Assembly (NCBI RefSeq): GCF_030718205.1
Contig: NZ_JAUZQF010000045.1
Location: 1-57,923 of the forward strand
Origin: Nonomuraea turcica
GTDB lineage: Bacteria > Actinomycetota > Actinomycetes > Streptosporangiales > Streptosporangiaceae
DNA: 57,923 nt
Reading direction: 5' to 3'
Below are positions 15,867-24,237 of this stretch, one piece after another (within the stretch, counting starts at the first letter, position 1; each line of letters opens with the position of its first letter). The notes beneath the pieces were generated by a model, which saw nothing but the letters and a program-made list of their open reading frames with translations, was not told the origin of the DNA and searched no databases. Made by a program: the position numbers and the translations under genes.

Positions 15867-15901
15867 GGTACTTTGTAGTACCGAGTACCGCTACACGGTA
15901 C
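15867..15901 (-). promoter_or_regulatory. Two adjacent GTAC palindromes, probable PadR operators
   Basis: GGTACT-TTGT-AGTACC (15867-15882) and GTACCG-CTACA-CGGTAC (15885-15901) are perfect 6-4-6 and 6-5-6 dyads two bases apart, 23 bases upstream of the PadR start. They probably overlap the promoter. Confidence 0.8.
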
Positions 15902-15918
15902 CACGGAGTAGTGAACCA

Positions 15919-16190
15919 ATGCCCACCAACAACGAGCGCTTCGCATCATCGGCCCGCGACTGGATGCTCGACATCACCACCTGGCCCGGAGACGTCGATT
16001 CCTTCGTTGACGCCATGGTCTGGCTGGTCGGCCGCATGCTGGCCGACCCCAAGCACTTCCCGCAGCCATACCACCGGCGAACTGGAAAGGATCATGACCG
16101 CACGCCCGCGCAGTTCCACGAGCGTGCGCGCCCGCGAGATGAACCGCTATCGCCGCTACCGCGACCTGGTCACCTCCGGAGCACGCCATC
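15919..16190 (+). other. Unrecognised, possibly frameshifted small gene before integrase stub
   Basis: One frame opens MPTNNERFASSARDWMLDIT and reads protein-like to about 16075 (DSFVDAMVWLVGRMLADP). Another opens at ATG 16094 (MTARPRSSTSVRAREMNRYR followed by RYRDLVTSGA). They may be one frameshifted gene or two. I do not recognise the family; the position just before an integrase suggests an element-borne accessory gene. Confidence 0.3.
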
Positions 16191-16487
16191 GTGGCGCCCC
16201 GCGTTGCCCAGGTCCCCGTGAAAGCCGTGGTCAGAGACGCGACCGCCCCTTTCTCCCCGTACTTCTCGGGCCCGTCGAGGAGCATCGCGGTGGCCGCCGA
16301 CGAGTCGGTGTCGTGGGTAGTGGTCGATGAAGACCTGGAGTTGCATGTCGAGGCGTGCGCATATCTGGCGGGGCTGCGCGGGGCGGGCCGGGTGTTCAAC
16401 ACCGAGAAGACCTATGCCGGCCGGATCGCCTTGTACTTGTCGTACTGCCGCTGGCATGGGGTGGACTGGTCGAGCCCGAGCCCCTGA
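16191..16487 (+). pseudogene. N-terminal stub of a tyrosine recombinase/integrase
   Basis: 98 codons starting with GTG. The core-binding (SAM-like) N-terminus is recognisable: HVEACAYLAGLRGAGRVFNT followed by EKTYAGRIALYLSYC and then WHGVDW. The catalytic domain with its R-HxxR-Y residues is missing; the frame stops where AT-richer sequence begins. The C-terminal half of a related integrase lies 17 kb away on the other strand (33763-33977). Confidence 0.75.
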
Positions 16488-16972
16488 AGCAGCTCCCAGC
16501 GATCAAACTAATTAACGGCCTCACCCGCGCCATAGACGAACCGACGTCGGCGGGCGACCCGCCCCCATTTTCCCGCCTGAGCGGCGTCCCGAGCAGGGAC
16601 GAGGGAACTAATTAGCGATGGGCGACTAGGACGCTCTCACATAATTTCGAGAGCTCTGCCCTCTCACGGCGGCCCAAGATGTGGTTGCGTACGCCGCCCA
16701 AAGCTTTCTGCAACTAGCATTTAAGAGCGATTTTCAAATACTGGACCGCAGTATAGCGTTGAATGTTCGCCTCAAAGCCATCATCGAACAGTCCGCTCTG
16801 TCCAGTTCAGCCTCGAATCTCATTCTATGCTGCTGTCGCGCATATAACAGTAAGCCAACTGCACCGTCCTGATGCGGGCGTATTCGGTGTAGTAAACCGG
16901 GGTAACCCAACTTCCCCCCTGAATCGCACGTAGTAGTATATTACCGGATAGCTGTACGAGGGCCTGAATGCG
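16488..16972. other. AT-richer non-coding patch
   Basis: Base composition is visibly lower in GC than everything around it (runs such as ATTTAAGAGCGATTTTCAAA and TAGTAGTATATTACC). AACTAATTA occurs at 16506-16514 and 16606-16614, exactly 100 bases apart. No convincing gene; a 63-codon frame at 16681 lacks any recognisable feature. Probably foreign or element-derived DNA. Confidence 0.6.
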
Positions 16973-17208
16973 TCGAAGTCATCCCAGAGGTACATCCGCC
17001 CCGCACCCTCCAACGCCGCCGCCACACTCTCCGGCCGGGTCAGGTCGCCGACGACGACCTCCGCGCCGAGGGCACGCAGCTCGGCCGCACGCTCGCCGTC
17101 GCGGCGGACCATCGCGCGCACCGGCACGTCCTGCGCGCGCAGTTGGTCCAGCACCGTGCGGCCCGTGCCACCGGCGCCAGCGATGAGAACAAGGTTGCTG
17201 GCAACCAT
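16973..17208 (-). pseudogene. NmrA-like NAD(P)-binding protein, 5' fragment
   Basis: ATG 17208 with GGAGAG ahead opens MVASNLVLIAGAGGTGRTVL, GAEVVVGDLTRPESVAAALE, GAGRMYL: about 77 codons of an NmrA-type Rossmann domain. The frame then enters the AT-richer patch and loses all similarity. About 200 residues are missing. Confidence 0.8.
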
Positions 17209-17254
17209 CGGTCGCTCTCCTGAGTAGCTGAGTGGAGGTGTGATCAACGTGCTG

Positions 17255-17728
17255 TCACCGTCCGGGGGCCCGCTGCTTCACCTCCTGGAGCCCCCAGCCG
17301 TTCCCGTCCGGGTCACGGAAGGTGACGTAGGAGGCGTAGGAGGCACGGTCGGGGTGCGGGCCGGCCAGCCGCTCCTGGCCCTGGCCACGGTGGACGACCC
17401 CGTTGGCGTCATGGCCATGGTGGAGGAGCCCTCCACCATCGTGGAAGATCTCGCTCACCTCGACGCCGCGGCCGGCGAGCTCTGCACGGGCCTTTTCGAT
17501 GTCGTCGACGACGAGGTACAGGCCCTGGACGGAGCCGGGGGCGGCGGAGGTGAGGCCCTTGCCGAACATGATCGAGCACTCTGAGCCAGGTGGCGTGAAG
17601 TGCACGAGCCGGAAGTCCTCACTGAAAGTTTGGTCGACGTCCAACCGGAATCCCGCAGCCTCGTAGAAGCTCTTGGCCCGATCGACGTCGGAGACGGGCA
17701 GCACGATGAATTCGAGTTTGAGGTCCAT
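17255..17728 (-). CDS. VOC family (glyoxalase/bleomycin resistance-like) protein
   Basis: 157 residues: LEFIVLPVSDVDRAKSFYEA, AGFRLDVDQTFSEDFRLVHF, SVQGLYLVVDDIEKARAELA, and the terminal FRDPDGNGWGLQEVKQR. Single VOC unit of two beta-alpha-beta modules; a glutamate near FRDPDGN is the usual metal/ligand position. It has an atypical insertion (HGHDANGVVHRGQGQERLAG) in the second half. Start chosen at ATG 17728. It may be a dioxygenase-like or resistance protein; the ligand is unknown. Confidence 0.85.
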   Translation of the reverse strand: MDLKLEFIVLPVSDVDRAKSFYEAAGFRLDVDQTFSEDFRLVHFTPPGSECSIMFGKGLTSAAPGSVQGLYLVVDDIEKARAELAGRGVEVSEIFHDGGGLLHHGHDANGVVHRGQGQERLAGPHPDRASYASYVTFRDPDGNGWGLQEVKQRAPGR

Positions 17729-18165
17729 GTGGTGTCCTTCTTTCTTGACGTTGCTGAGGTGTCGTTGGCGGGATGCGGGCGCGGATGGCCAGGGCCGCCT
17801 GGTGGCTCCACTCCCCGACCTGCCGGGCGCAAGCCCAGGCGCCGACGAGCACCTGATGGTCGCGGTCGGCAAGCAGGCCCAGGGCCCCCACATCGGCCCC
17901 GCGGTCGATGAGCTCGGACCGAGCCGCGTCACGGTAGGACACCCTCAAGCTGACCGTCCCTCCGGGCCACCGGAAGCGCCTCCATATGGACATCCCGAAG
18001 CTTGCGAGCGGCGTCGAGGACTGTGTCGTCCTCGCTCACAGACCCGCTGACAGCTCTCATCAGATCGCGCGCTGTGCTTATTTCGCCTCATTTCCTGGGC
18101 GTCTTGCTTCATCCCCCGGACTCCCTCAAGCCACATCTAAAGACCTTTCATCGATATTTGGCGCG
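17729..18165. other. No assignable gene
   Basis: On the minus strand one frame (17993 to about 17740) reads RDAARSELIDRGADVGALGL then LADRDHQVLVGAWACARQ, which looks protein-like but matches no family I know. It may be a degraded gene upstream of the VOC gene. Confidence 0.3.
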
Positions 18166-18540
18166 CTGTCCCTGGCCGATTCTGGGACGATCGCGATCTT
18201 GAGAAAGATCCCAGGTCGAGCGGTGGCCTGGCTTCTCGATACGGTGCCGCCGGAGTACAGGGCGTATGAGGTGCTGAAACGTCATTCCCTTGCCCTGGCT
18301 CGGATGGCCCTCCGCTACGCCAATGCGGCTGTTGAGGGAGCCAGGGCCGCTTACCGGCATGCCGCCGTCGACCTTCGCGGCCTTTCCCGGATGCTGTCGA
18401 GACGGTGCTGGCTGTCTACCGCGAGGAAGGGCCCCGCCTGGTTCGCCTGGCTCGGTCTATCGAGGTTGTGAGCCAGGCACTCCGTGGCGAGATGTTCGCC
18501 GCAACCCTGCGCGGAAACGGCAGGTCAACTCCCCCTTCTA
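18166..18540 (+). pseudogene. Frameshifted conserved hypothetical protein
   Basis: The frame GRAVAWLLDTVPPEYRAYEV then KRHSLALARMALRYANAAVE continues as DAVETVLAVYREEGPRLVRL followed by ARSIEVVSQALRGEMFA only after a one-base shift between about 18370 and 18390. Together they look like a single helical protein of a type often seen in actinomycetes (VPPEYRAYEVLRRHP...ALARM). The beginning is uncertain. Function unknown. Confidence 0.5.
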
Positions 18541-18813
18541 GCGCATGTCAGCGGTACGCCTCGGACAGATCCCACCCGCTCCTGACAGGTACGCGGCGCA
18601 GCGCCCGCCGCGAAATCGATGGCCGGCTCGGTCGCAGTGTTCCCTCATCGTGCACCGCACAGCGCCCATCTCGCGGCCTGGCGCGTGTCGCGTACGAGAG
18701 AGGTCACCGCCACCCAGCGGAATCCCGCTGTTTGTTGATCTGTCTCACGGACTACCTAGACTCTTGCGCGGATTACGGGAATGTGGACTGTCATTCGTCG
18801 CCTTGGAGGGCAC

Positions 18814-20061
18814 GTGACCAGCCGAATCACCCGACTTCCCCTACGCCTGTTATCGATCGTGCTCGGCTCGGCACTGTTCGTGTCAGCCGTAGCGGCACCC
18901 GCTCGACCCGACGCCGGTGCCGAACCAGGAACCAACACCGTGCTGGAGTGGTTCGACCAGACCAACGCGTCAGTGGCCGCCCCCACCATGATCACCAACA
19001 TCCGCACGTGGGTCATCAGCTGGACCGCCGCCGGCCGCGCGATCGGCTCGCACGCAAACGGCGTCTACGCCGAGGCCGCCCTTGCCTCGGCCGTCCACGA
19101 CTCGCTGGCCTCGATCGCTCCGCAACGCAAGAACGAGCTGGACGCGGCGCTGAACACCACCCTTGCCCGCCTTCCCGAAGGCCCCGCCAAGACCCGGGGC
19201 GTCGAGGCAGGCCGCGTCGCCGCCGCCAAGGTCCTGGCCGAACGGGAAGGGGACGGTCTGGACCCGGCCTCTGTCAACGAGCCGTTCACCGCGCCCCCTG
19301 CCGCTCCGGGGGTCTGGCAGCCGACGCCGCCCGCGTTCGGCCCAGCAACACAGGCCGGCCAGGGCAAGGGCAAGACCTTCCTCCTCGGCCGCTCCGATCG
19401 CTTCCGGCCCGAGCCTCCCCCATCTGTCACCTCCGCCCGGTACGCACGCGACTTCGCCGAGACCAAGGCATACGGCAGCGCCGACAGCACGGTCCGCACG
19501 CCCTGGCAGACCAACATCGCGCTGCTGTACCGGCCGGCGATCCTGTCCAGCTGGACGCAGATCCTGCGCCAGGTCCTAACCGACGGCACAAATCGCTCAA
19601 TCCGCGACAGTGCCCGGCTGCTCGCGACCTTCCACGCGGTGACGGGGGATGCGTACATTGCGGTGTACGACGCCAAGTACGCCTACCTCGCCTGGCGGCC
19701 AGTCACCGCGATCCGGCAGGCCGGCACCGACGGCAATCCCCGCACCGAGCCGGACGCGAACTGGATGTCGCTTTTCCCCGCACCCGACAATCCTGAATAC
19801 CCCAGCGGCCACAACGGCTACGCCGGCGCGGCGGCCGCTGTCATGACCCGGCTGCTCGGGCCTGCTCCGGCCCGGCCGGTGACGCTTGCTTCACCCGACG
19901 CGCCAGGATTCGTCCGCACCTACACCTCCTGGGCGCAGACCGCCGAGGACGTGATCAACACCCGCGTCTGGTCCGGCCTCCATTTCCGGACCTCCGACGA
20001 GGCAGGCATCCGGCTGGGCGAGCAGATCGCCCAGTACGATCTGGCACGCCTGAACTGGTAG
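18814..20061 (+). CDS. Secreted vanadium-dependent haloperoxidase/PAP2-like phosphatase
   Basis: 415 residues. GTG 18814 is preceded by GGAGGG and opens a clear signal peptide (TSRITRLPLRLLSIVLGSAL ending before ARPDAGA). The vanadate/phosphate-binding motifs are present: YLAWRP (residues 291-296, with R295), PSGH (330-333) and SGLHF (387-391, catalytic His390). The domain lies at the C-terminus after an alpha-helical N-terminal half, as in bacterial haloperoxidase relatives. It would act outside the cell. Whether it halogenates or is a phosphatase cannot be told by eye. A longer start at ATG 18781 is possible. Confidence 0.88.
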   Translation: MTSRITRLPLRLLSIVLGSALFVSAVAAPARPDAGAEPGTNTVLEWFDQTNASVAAPTMITNIRTWVISWTAAGRAIGSHANGVYAEAALASAVHDSLASIAPQRKNELDAALNTTLARLPEGPAKTRGVEAGRVAAAKVLAEREGDGLDPASVNEPFTAPPAAPGVWQPTPPAFGPATQAGQGKGKTFLLGRSDRFRPEPPPSVTSARYARDFAETKAYGSADSTVRTPWQTNIALLYRPAILSSWTQILRQVLTDGTNRSIRDSARLLATFHAVTGDAYIAVYDAKYAYLAWRPVTAIRQAGTDGNPRTEPDANWMSLFPAPDNPEYPSGHNGYAGAAAAVMTRLLGPAPARPVTLASPDAPGFVRTYTSWAQTAEDVINTRVWSGLHFRTSDEAGIRLGEQIAQYDLARLNW

Positions 20062-20274
20062 CACCCAGCTCATAGACCGAGACATAGACGGTGGACTTGG
20101 CCGGCCACGCTGATAGGCGTGGAGTCGCCTTTGGACATCACACCGTCGGTGCGCGGATCAGAAAAACTCCGCGGTGACCATCGCGCTCCGCCTTCGCGAT
20201 CGCGATGGTCACCGCGTTCGCCATGGTGTCCGCGCGGATCATCGGCAGGCAGGCCTGGACCCGGACCGTGGATG
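20062..20274. other. No assignable gene
   Basis: Intergenic stretch after the haloperoxidase-like gene. Short frames on both strands have no recognisable motif. A short inverted repeat around 20180-20215 (GACCATCGCG and CGCGATGGTC) could serve as a terminator. Confidence 0.35.
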
Positions 20275-20345
20275 TCAGGAGTTGCGCGGGGCGACCAGGC
20301 CGGATTCGTGGGCGAGGACGACGAGTTGAGCGCGGTCGGCACGCG
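20275..20345 (-). pseudogene. C-terminal scrap of a NarL-type response regulator
   Basis: TRADRAQLVVLAHESGLVAP ending at TGA 20275-20277 matches the last helix of NarL/LuxR-type response regulators (compare DRVQAVVYAYRNGLV of the intact regulator at 32803). The rest of the gene is missing; the upstream frame reads into luciferase-domain-like sequence. Confidence 0.5.
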
Positions 20346-20449
20346 TCGGCAGTCGGGAGAGGCTGAGCTGTTGCCCGAGTTCGCGGTTGACGCCGAACGC
20401 CGCCTGGTGCAGGTAGAACCCTTTCAGACACGCCGCCATCGTGGTCAGC

Positions 20450-20760
20450 GTGTCGGAGTCGAAAGGCGAGAACGAGGTCGAGGTCGAGGTCGAGATCGAC
20501 AGAGGTCTCCATCACGATGGTTGCCCATCCCCGTCCGCCATCGGCTTCCAGACGCGTGCACGCGCACAGGGCGGCCCGCAGCCGGTCGAGCACCGGGGTG
20601 GTCAGGTGCAGGTGCGCCGTGCGAGGGCCGGCCAGCCGCACGATCTCGCAGCCGCCGCTGGTGAACAGCGCCCCCTCCGCGGTCAGCAGGAACGTCAGAG
20701 CGGGCCAGGACCGGAGCTGGTGTTCCTCAACCGTTACGCGGTTACGACACCTCCGTAACT
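20450..20760 (-). pseudogene. Luciferase-domain (DUF5519-like) protein remnant
   Basis: The frame WPALTFLLTAEGALFTSGG, CEIVRLAGPRTAHLHLTTPV, RGWATIVMETSVDLDLDLD resembles small actinobacterial 'luciferase domain' proteins (EIVHFHxxxDADLHLTTPxI...). A GTCGAG hexanucleotide tract near 20466-20490 expands an Asp-Leu run, and a frameshift follows. No intact start or end is visible. Confidence 0.45.
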
Positions 20761-20858
20761 CCCGGCCGGAGCAGGTCAAAAAGGGTTGGAGGGCGTCGTG
20801 GTCGCCCAAGGCTCTCGGTCCAGCCCTCCGTGCGGCACACCTCCTCTAATCACCTTTG

Positions 20859-21065
20859 ATGCACAAAAGTGGACAGTGTGGACGGCTGACGGATCAGCTC
20901 ACCAGCGCTTTCGCCGACGACTGCAAGCCCGAACAGATCACCGAAGCGATCGACCGCGCCTGGAAGATGTTCGAGAAGGCGCCGGTCAGGGATTTCGTGC
21001 CGTTGCTCGCCGCCAGAATCGCCCGGGAGGAGCTGCGCCGCCTGAACGGCGGACATCACGGGTGA
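20859..21065 (+). CDS. Small three-helix-bundle dimerisation-domain-like protein
   Basis: 68 residues: LTDQLTSAFADDCKPEQITE, AIDRAWKMFEKAPVRDFVPL, LAARIAREELRRLNGG. The pattern of a first helix, then 'FxxAxVRDFVPxLxxRxARExL', is that of the short three-helix bundle proteins common in actinobacteria. ATG 20859 is the first possible start; the true N-terminus may be truncated. Function unknown. It converges on the ATPase gene at 21233. Confidence 0.6.
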   Translation: MHKSGQCGRLTDQLTSAFADDCKPEQITEAIDRAWKMFEKAPVRDFVPLLAARIAREELRRLNGGHHG

Positions 21066-21232
21066 TCCCCCGCCTGTGGCAGCCCCTCCGCGCTGACATC
21101 GGCGATTGGTTGCTCGTCGAGCTTGTGCTGTTCTATCCGCTGATGATAGCCGAGCGCGTGCTGCTGTTGTGGGTGAGGGAGACGACGGCGATCCGGTGGG
21201 CAGTGGAGGGGGCCTTCCCCCGTTCACTCCGG

Positions 21233-22396
21233 TCAGCGCTTGGGCCAGTGCCATGGCGGCTCGTCCAGCGAGTCCTGGCCGGCGACCGCGGTCTGGCCGT
21301 GCTCCTTGACCAACTCGATGGTCCGCGCTTCCTGATCGCTGAGCGCGGCCACCAGAGAGGGGTTGTGCGTGACCACGATGATCTGGGTACGAGCGGAGGC
21401 GGCGGCGGCGAGGTCGGCCAGCGGCGCGATCAGGTCGGGGTGCAGGCTGGTCTCCGGCTCGTTGAGCACCAGGAGCGCCGGCGCGCGTGGCGTCAGCAGC
21501 GCGGCCACCCAGAACAGGTAACGCAGCGTGCCGTCCGAGAGCTCGGCGGCGTGCAGCGGCCGCAGCAGGCCGTGCTGGTGCAGCCTCAGCTCGAACCGGC
21601 CGGCCTCGCCTGCCACCTCCAGGCGGCTGCCGGGAAAAGCATGATCGATGGCTGTGACCAGGGCGTCGTGGTCGCCGATCTCCCTGATGGTCTGCAGCGC
21701 CGCAGCTAGGTCCGCACCGTCGTGGTCGAGGATGAAGGTGCGAGTCCCGATCTGAGAGGCGCGGGCCGGGGCGTTCGCGTCGGTGCGGAGCTGGTCGTAG
21801 AAGCGCCAGGTGCGGATACGCTCGCGCAGTGCCAGCAGTTCGGGGGTGCGCTGAGGGTCGGCGATCTCGCTCAGCATGCTGTCGAAGGGCTGTATCGCGC
21901 CGGGCACCCGCCACCAGCCGCCGTCGGCCTGGCGCACGCGTACGGCGCCGCGGCCGCGTTCGGCCAGCACCGCCGCCGGGCGCAGCACCGGTCCGCTCCA
22001 GATGGCCTCGGCCTTGATCTCGGGGTCCAGTTGGAAGGCCGATCCGCCGTCCGTAGGGGAAGGCAGTCCCAGGTCCATGGCGTAGCCGAAGTCGTCCCCC
22101 GCGAACCCAAGCCGCAGGCTGACCGGCCCCGACCGGACCGTGCCCTGGACCGGGTAGCGACCTTCGCGCACGGCTCGGCCGATGACCTCCGGACCCGCCC
22201 ACAGAGTAGATGGCAAGCCGCCCTGCCGGGCCAGCGCGGCCACCGCGCCGTTGCGGGAAGAGTCGGCTAGTAGCCGCAGCGCCCGGTAAAGGCTGGACTT
22301 GCCGCTGCCGTTGGCGCCGGTCACGACGTTCAGCTGCGCGAGCGGCAGGACCAGCTGGCGCAACGACCGATAGCCTTCGATCGCTAGCGTGCTCAT
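21233..22396 (-). CDS. RecF/OLD-like AAA ATPase
   Basis: 387 residues (start at ATG 22396; GTG 22405 also possible). Walker A GANGSGKSSLYRAL near residue 27-40, the signature ELSDGTLRYL, Walker B LLVLNEPETSLHPDL and the switch His in VVTHNPSLV are all present. The class (AAA_21/SMC-like ATPase without a visible coiled coil or TOPRIM) includes DNA-repair and phage-defence ATPases, but this copy has no nuclease partner on either side: neighbours are a small helical protein and an NmrA-like gene. The Walker B Glu is followed by Pro-Glu-Thr as in RecF relatives. Confidence 0.9.
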   Translation of the reverse strand: MSTLAIEGYRSLRQLVLPLAQLNVVTGANGSGKSSLYRALRLLADSSRNGAVAALARQGGLPSTLWAGPEVIGRAVREGRYPVQGTVRSGPVSLRLGFAGDDFGYAMDLGLPSPTDGGSAFQLDPEIKAEAIWSGPVLRPAAVLAERGRGAVRVRQADGGWWRVPGAIQPFDSMLSEIADPQRTPELLALRERIRTWRFYDQLRTDANAPARASQIGTRTFILDHDGADLAAALQTIREIGDHDALVTAIDHAFPGSRLEVAGEAGRFELRLHQHGLLRPLHAAELSDGTLRYLFWVAALLTPRAPALLVLNEPETSLHPDLIAPLADLAAAASARTQIIVVTHNPSLVAALSDQEARTIELVKEHGQTAVAGQDSLDEPPWHWPKR

Positions 22397-22594
22397 CACT
22401 GACACATCCTCGCATTTCAGCCGCTACCCGTGGGCTTGATCCGGTTTCGATCCGGTTTGACGGACATTCGAGGTCAGGGGCTTGTCCCCGGAAGGATGTC
22501 CATGGTGGAGAGCCGGGGGGGAAGAAGCCGCGTCGTCGCCCTCGTAGCCGACAAGGTGCGCGTCCGTGTGCCTGTCATGGAAGACCTGCGCGGG

Positions 22595-23482
22595 TCACGT
22601 CATGGCCTGCCGGAAGTACTCCTCGGCGCCGGTCGGCTGAATGCCGGGGTAGCGGTGGTTGTCGAGCGGGTCGAGCTTCCCCTTCCCCGTGACCATGGCC
22701 CAGGTGTACTGCAGAAGGAGGTACTCGAACGGGTCGGTGGCCACCGCCTTGCGGCGTTCGATCTCGGCGCTGAGGTCGTCGGTGCCGCCGAGCTGCCGTG
22801 GCTCGAGCCGTCGCCTCGAGCCGCGCTCCATGGCCTGGTGCAGTTCCGTCAGCGTCAGCACATCCCCGGCCACTCGCACGGTGCGTCCGGCGGTCGAGGG
22901 GTCGAGGGCTACTTCGGCGGTCCACTCGGCGGTGTCGGAATAGGTGGAGAAGTCGACGGGTTGATCGCCGTCACCCCAGTAGCTGAAGGTGCCGGACTCC
23001 CAGTCGACCCAGTTGTAGAAGGGCATGTTCAGGATCTCGAGGAAGGCGCCGTTGAGGACTGAGGTGGGTGCCACAGTGCTGGACCGGTAGGCCTCGGCGG
23101 CCTTCTTGCGGAGGTCGGCGAAGTGGTTGTCACCATAGTCGAGTCGGTCTATACCAAGGGAGAAGTCCGAGGGGATCCAGCGCGGAACCCCGGCCTTCTC
23201 GGCGGCACGCAGCAGGTTGACCTGGCCGTCGATGATGACCTCGGCTCCCCCCTGGACGGCGGAGACAACGACGTCGACTCCCTGGAGGGCGCGGGTGAGG
23301 CGGTCGGCGGGATCGCGGATGTCTCCTTCGACGACCTCGATGGCCGGGTCGTCGAAGGCTTGGCGGCCCTTGGCGTTGCCGGGCCTGACGAGAGCGCGGA
23401 CCTGCACGTCTCGTCGTCGCAGGCTGTCGATGACCAGACGGCCCAGGCGGCCGGTGGCGCCGGCCACGAACACAGTGGACAT
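22595..23482 (-). CDS. NmrA-like/isoflavone-reductase-like NAD(P)-binding protein
   Basis: 295 residues: MSTVFVAGATGRLGRLVIDS, VEVVEGDI-type strand (IEVVEGDIRDPADRLTRALQ), VPRWIPSDFSLGIDRLDYGD, with the PSDFG-like motif and Lys (FADLRKKAAE) of isoflavone reductase relatives. AGGGAG lies 6 bases before the ATG. It follows the FMN reductase and LLM monooxygenase genes in the same direction and may belong to their flavin/redox operon. Confidence 0.9.
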   Translation of the reverse strand: MSTVFVAGATGRLGRLVIDSLRRRDVQVRALVRPGNAKGRQAFDDPAIEVVEGDIRDPADRLTRALQGVDVVVSAVQGGAEVIIDGQVNLLRAAEKAGVPRWIPSDFSLGIDRLDYGDNHFADLRKKAAEAYRSSTVAPTSVLNGAFLEILNMPFYNWVDWESGTFSYWGDGDQPVDFSTYSDTAEWTAEVALDPSTAGRTVRVAGDVLTLTELHQAMERGSRRRLEPRQLGGTDDLSAEIERRKAVATDPFEYLLLQYTWAMVTGKGKLDPLDNHRYPGIQPTGAEEYFRQAMT

Positions 23483-23508
23483 GGATACTCCCTGTCGCAG
23501 AGTAGGGG

Positions 23509-24237
23509 TCAGTGAGTTGGGGTGAGGTGGGAATGGGAGCCCGCGGATTCGGGCTTCTGCCTGCTGGATGCGCTCGGTGAGAGGGCAAGTGGCTTGTGCG
23601 GGGGCCGGCTGTTCGCTGGTCCGTGGTCCTGTGTTGCCCCAGAGCCCGTCGCGCGAGCTCTGAGAAGGTCTGCGACGTCAGTGAGCCCGACCTGGATGCG
23701 TCCGTAGATGCGAGGGTTGAGCAGTGTCGTGCCGTCGAAGTCTCCGGCGGATGCGAAGAACGCGACCGGGATCGTCAACGCCTGGAAGAAGGCGAACAGT
23801 GGCCGCATGGCATGCTCCAGGACGAGCGCATGGTGGTCGCCTCCGCCCGTCGCGGCAAGGAGGACGGGCTTGTTCGCGAGCGCGTACTGGTCGACGAGGT
23901 CGAAGAAGTGCTTGAACATGCCGGGGTACGTACCTCGGAACACGGGTGCGGCGGCGATGAGGAGATCGGCATCCTCGGCGAGCCGGAGCGAGTCTTCGAC
24001 CTCGGAGGTGACGTCGTCGCGCTCGATCGCTCCGGTGAACCCCGCGCCCAAGCGGTACACGTCCACCCGGGACACCTCGATGGGGAGCACGTTCTTCAGG
24101 GTGTCGAGGACGACGTCGACGAGCCCCATGGTCTTGGACGGCTCGCTGGGGCTGCCGTTGACGACGACGACTCGCAGGGTCGGGCCCCGCAGGGGCGTGA
24201 CCGGATCTGCGTTACCTGCTTGCGGGACGACAGTCAT
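23509..24237 (-). CDS. NAD(P)H-dependent FMN reductase (CE1759/MsuE type)
   Basis: 242 residues. LRVVVVNGSPSEPSKTMGLV is the FMN-binding loop; DADLLIAAAPVFRGTYPGMF and PVLLAATGGGDHHALVLEHA are family signatures of the reductases paired with LLM monooxygenases. ATG 24237 overlaps the stop of the upstream LLM gene (ATGA). It supplies reduced FMN to the monooxygenase (established pairing). The Ser/Pro-rich last ~35 residues are an unusual tail. Confidence 0.92.
   Translation of the reverse strand: MTVVPQAGNADPVTPLRGPTLRVVVVNGSPSEPSKTMGLVDVVLDTLKNVLPIEVSRVDVYRLGAGFTGAIERDDVTSEVEDSLRLAEDADLLIAAAPVFRGTYPGMFKHFFDLVDQYALANKPVLLAATGGGDHHALVLEHAMRPLFAFFQALTIPVAFFASAGDFDGTTLLNPRIYGRIQVGLTDVADLLRARATGSGATQDHGPANSRPPHKPLALSPSASSRQKPESAGSHSHLTPTH

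Noticed and set aside
16681..16872. 63-codon gene in the AT-richer patch
   Set aside because: No ribosome site, no recognisable fold, and it overlaps the decayed end of the NmrA fragment.
18814..20061. Halogenating biosynthetic gene cluster
   Set aside because: No polyketide synthase, NRPS or terpene genes in the window; the haloperoxidase-like gene stands alone.
22406..22594. Small gene between the ATPase and NmrA-like genes
   Set aside because: The plus-strand frame there is antisense to the NmrA gene and lacks any family feature.
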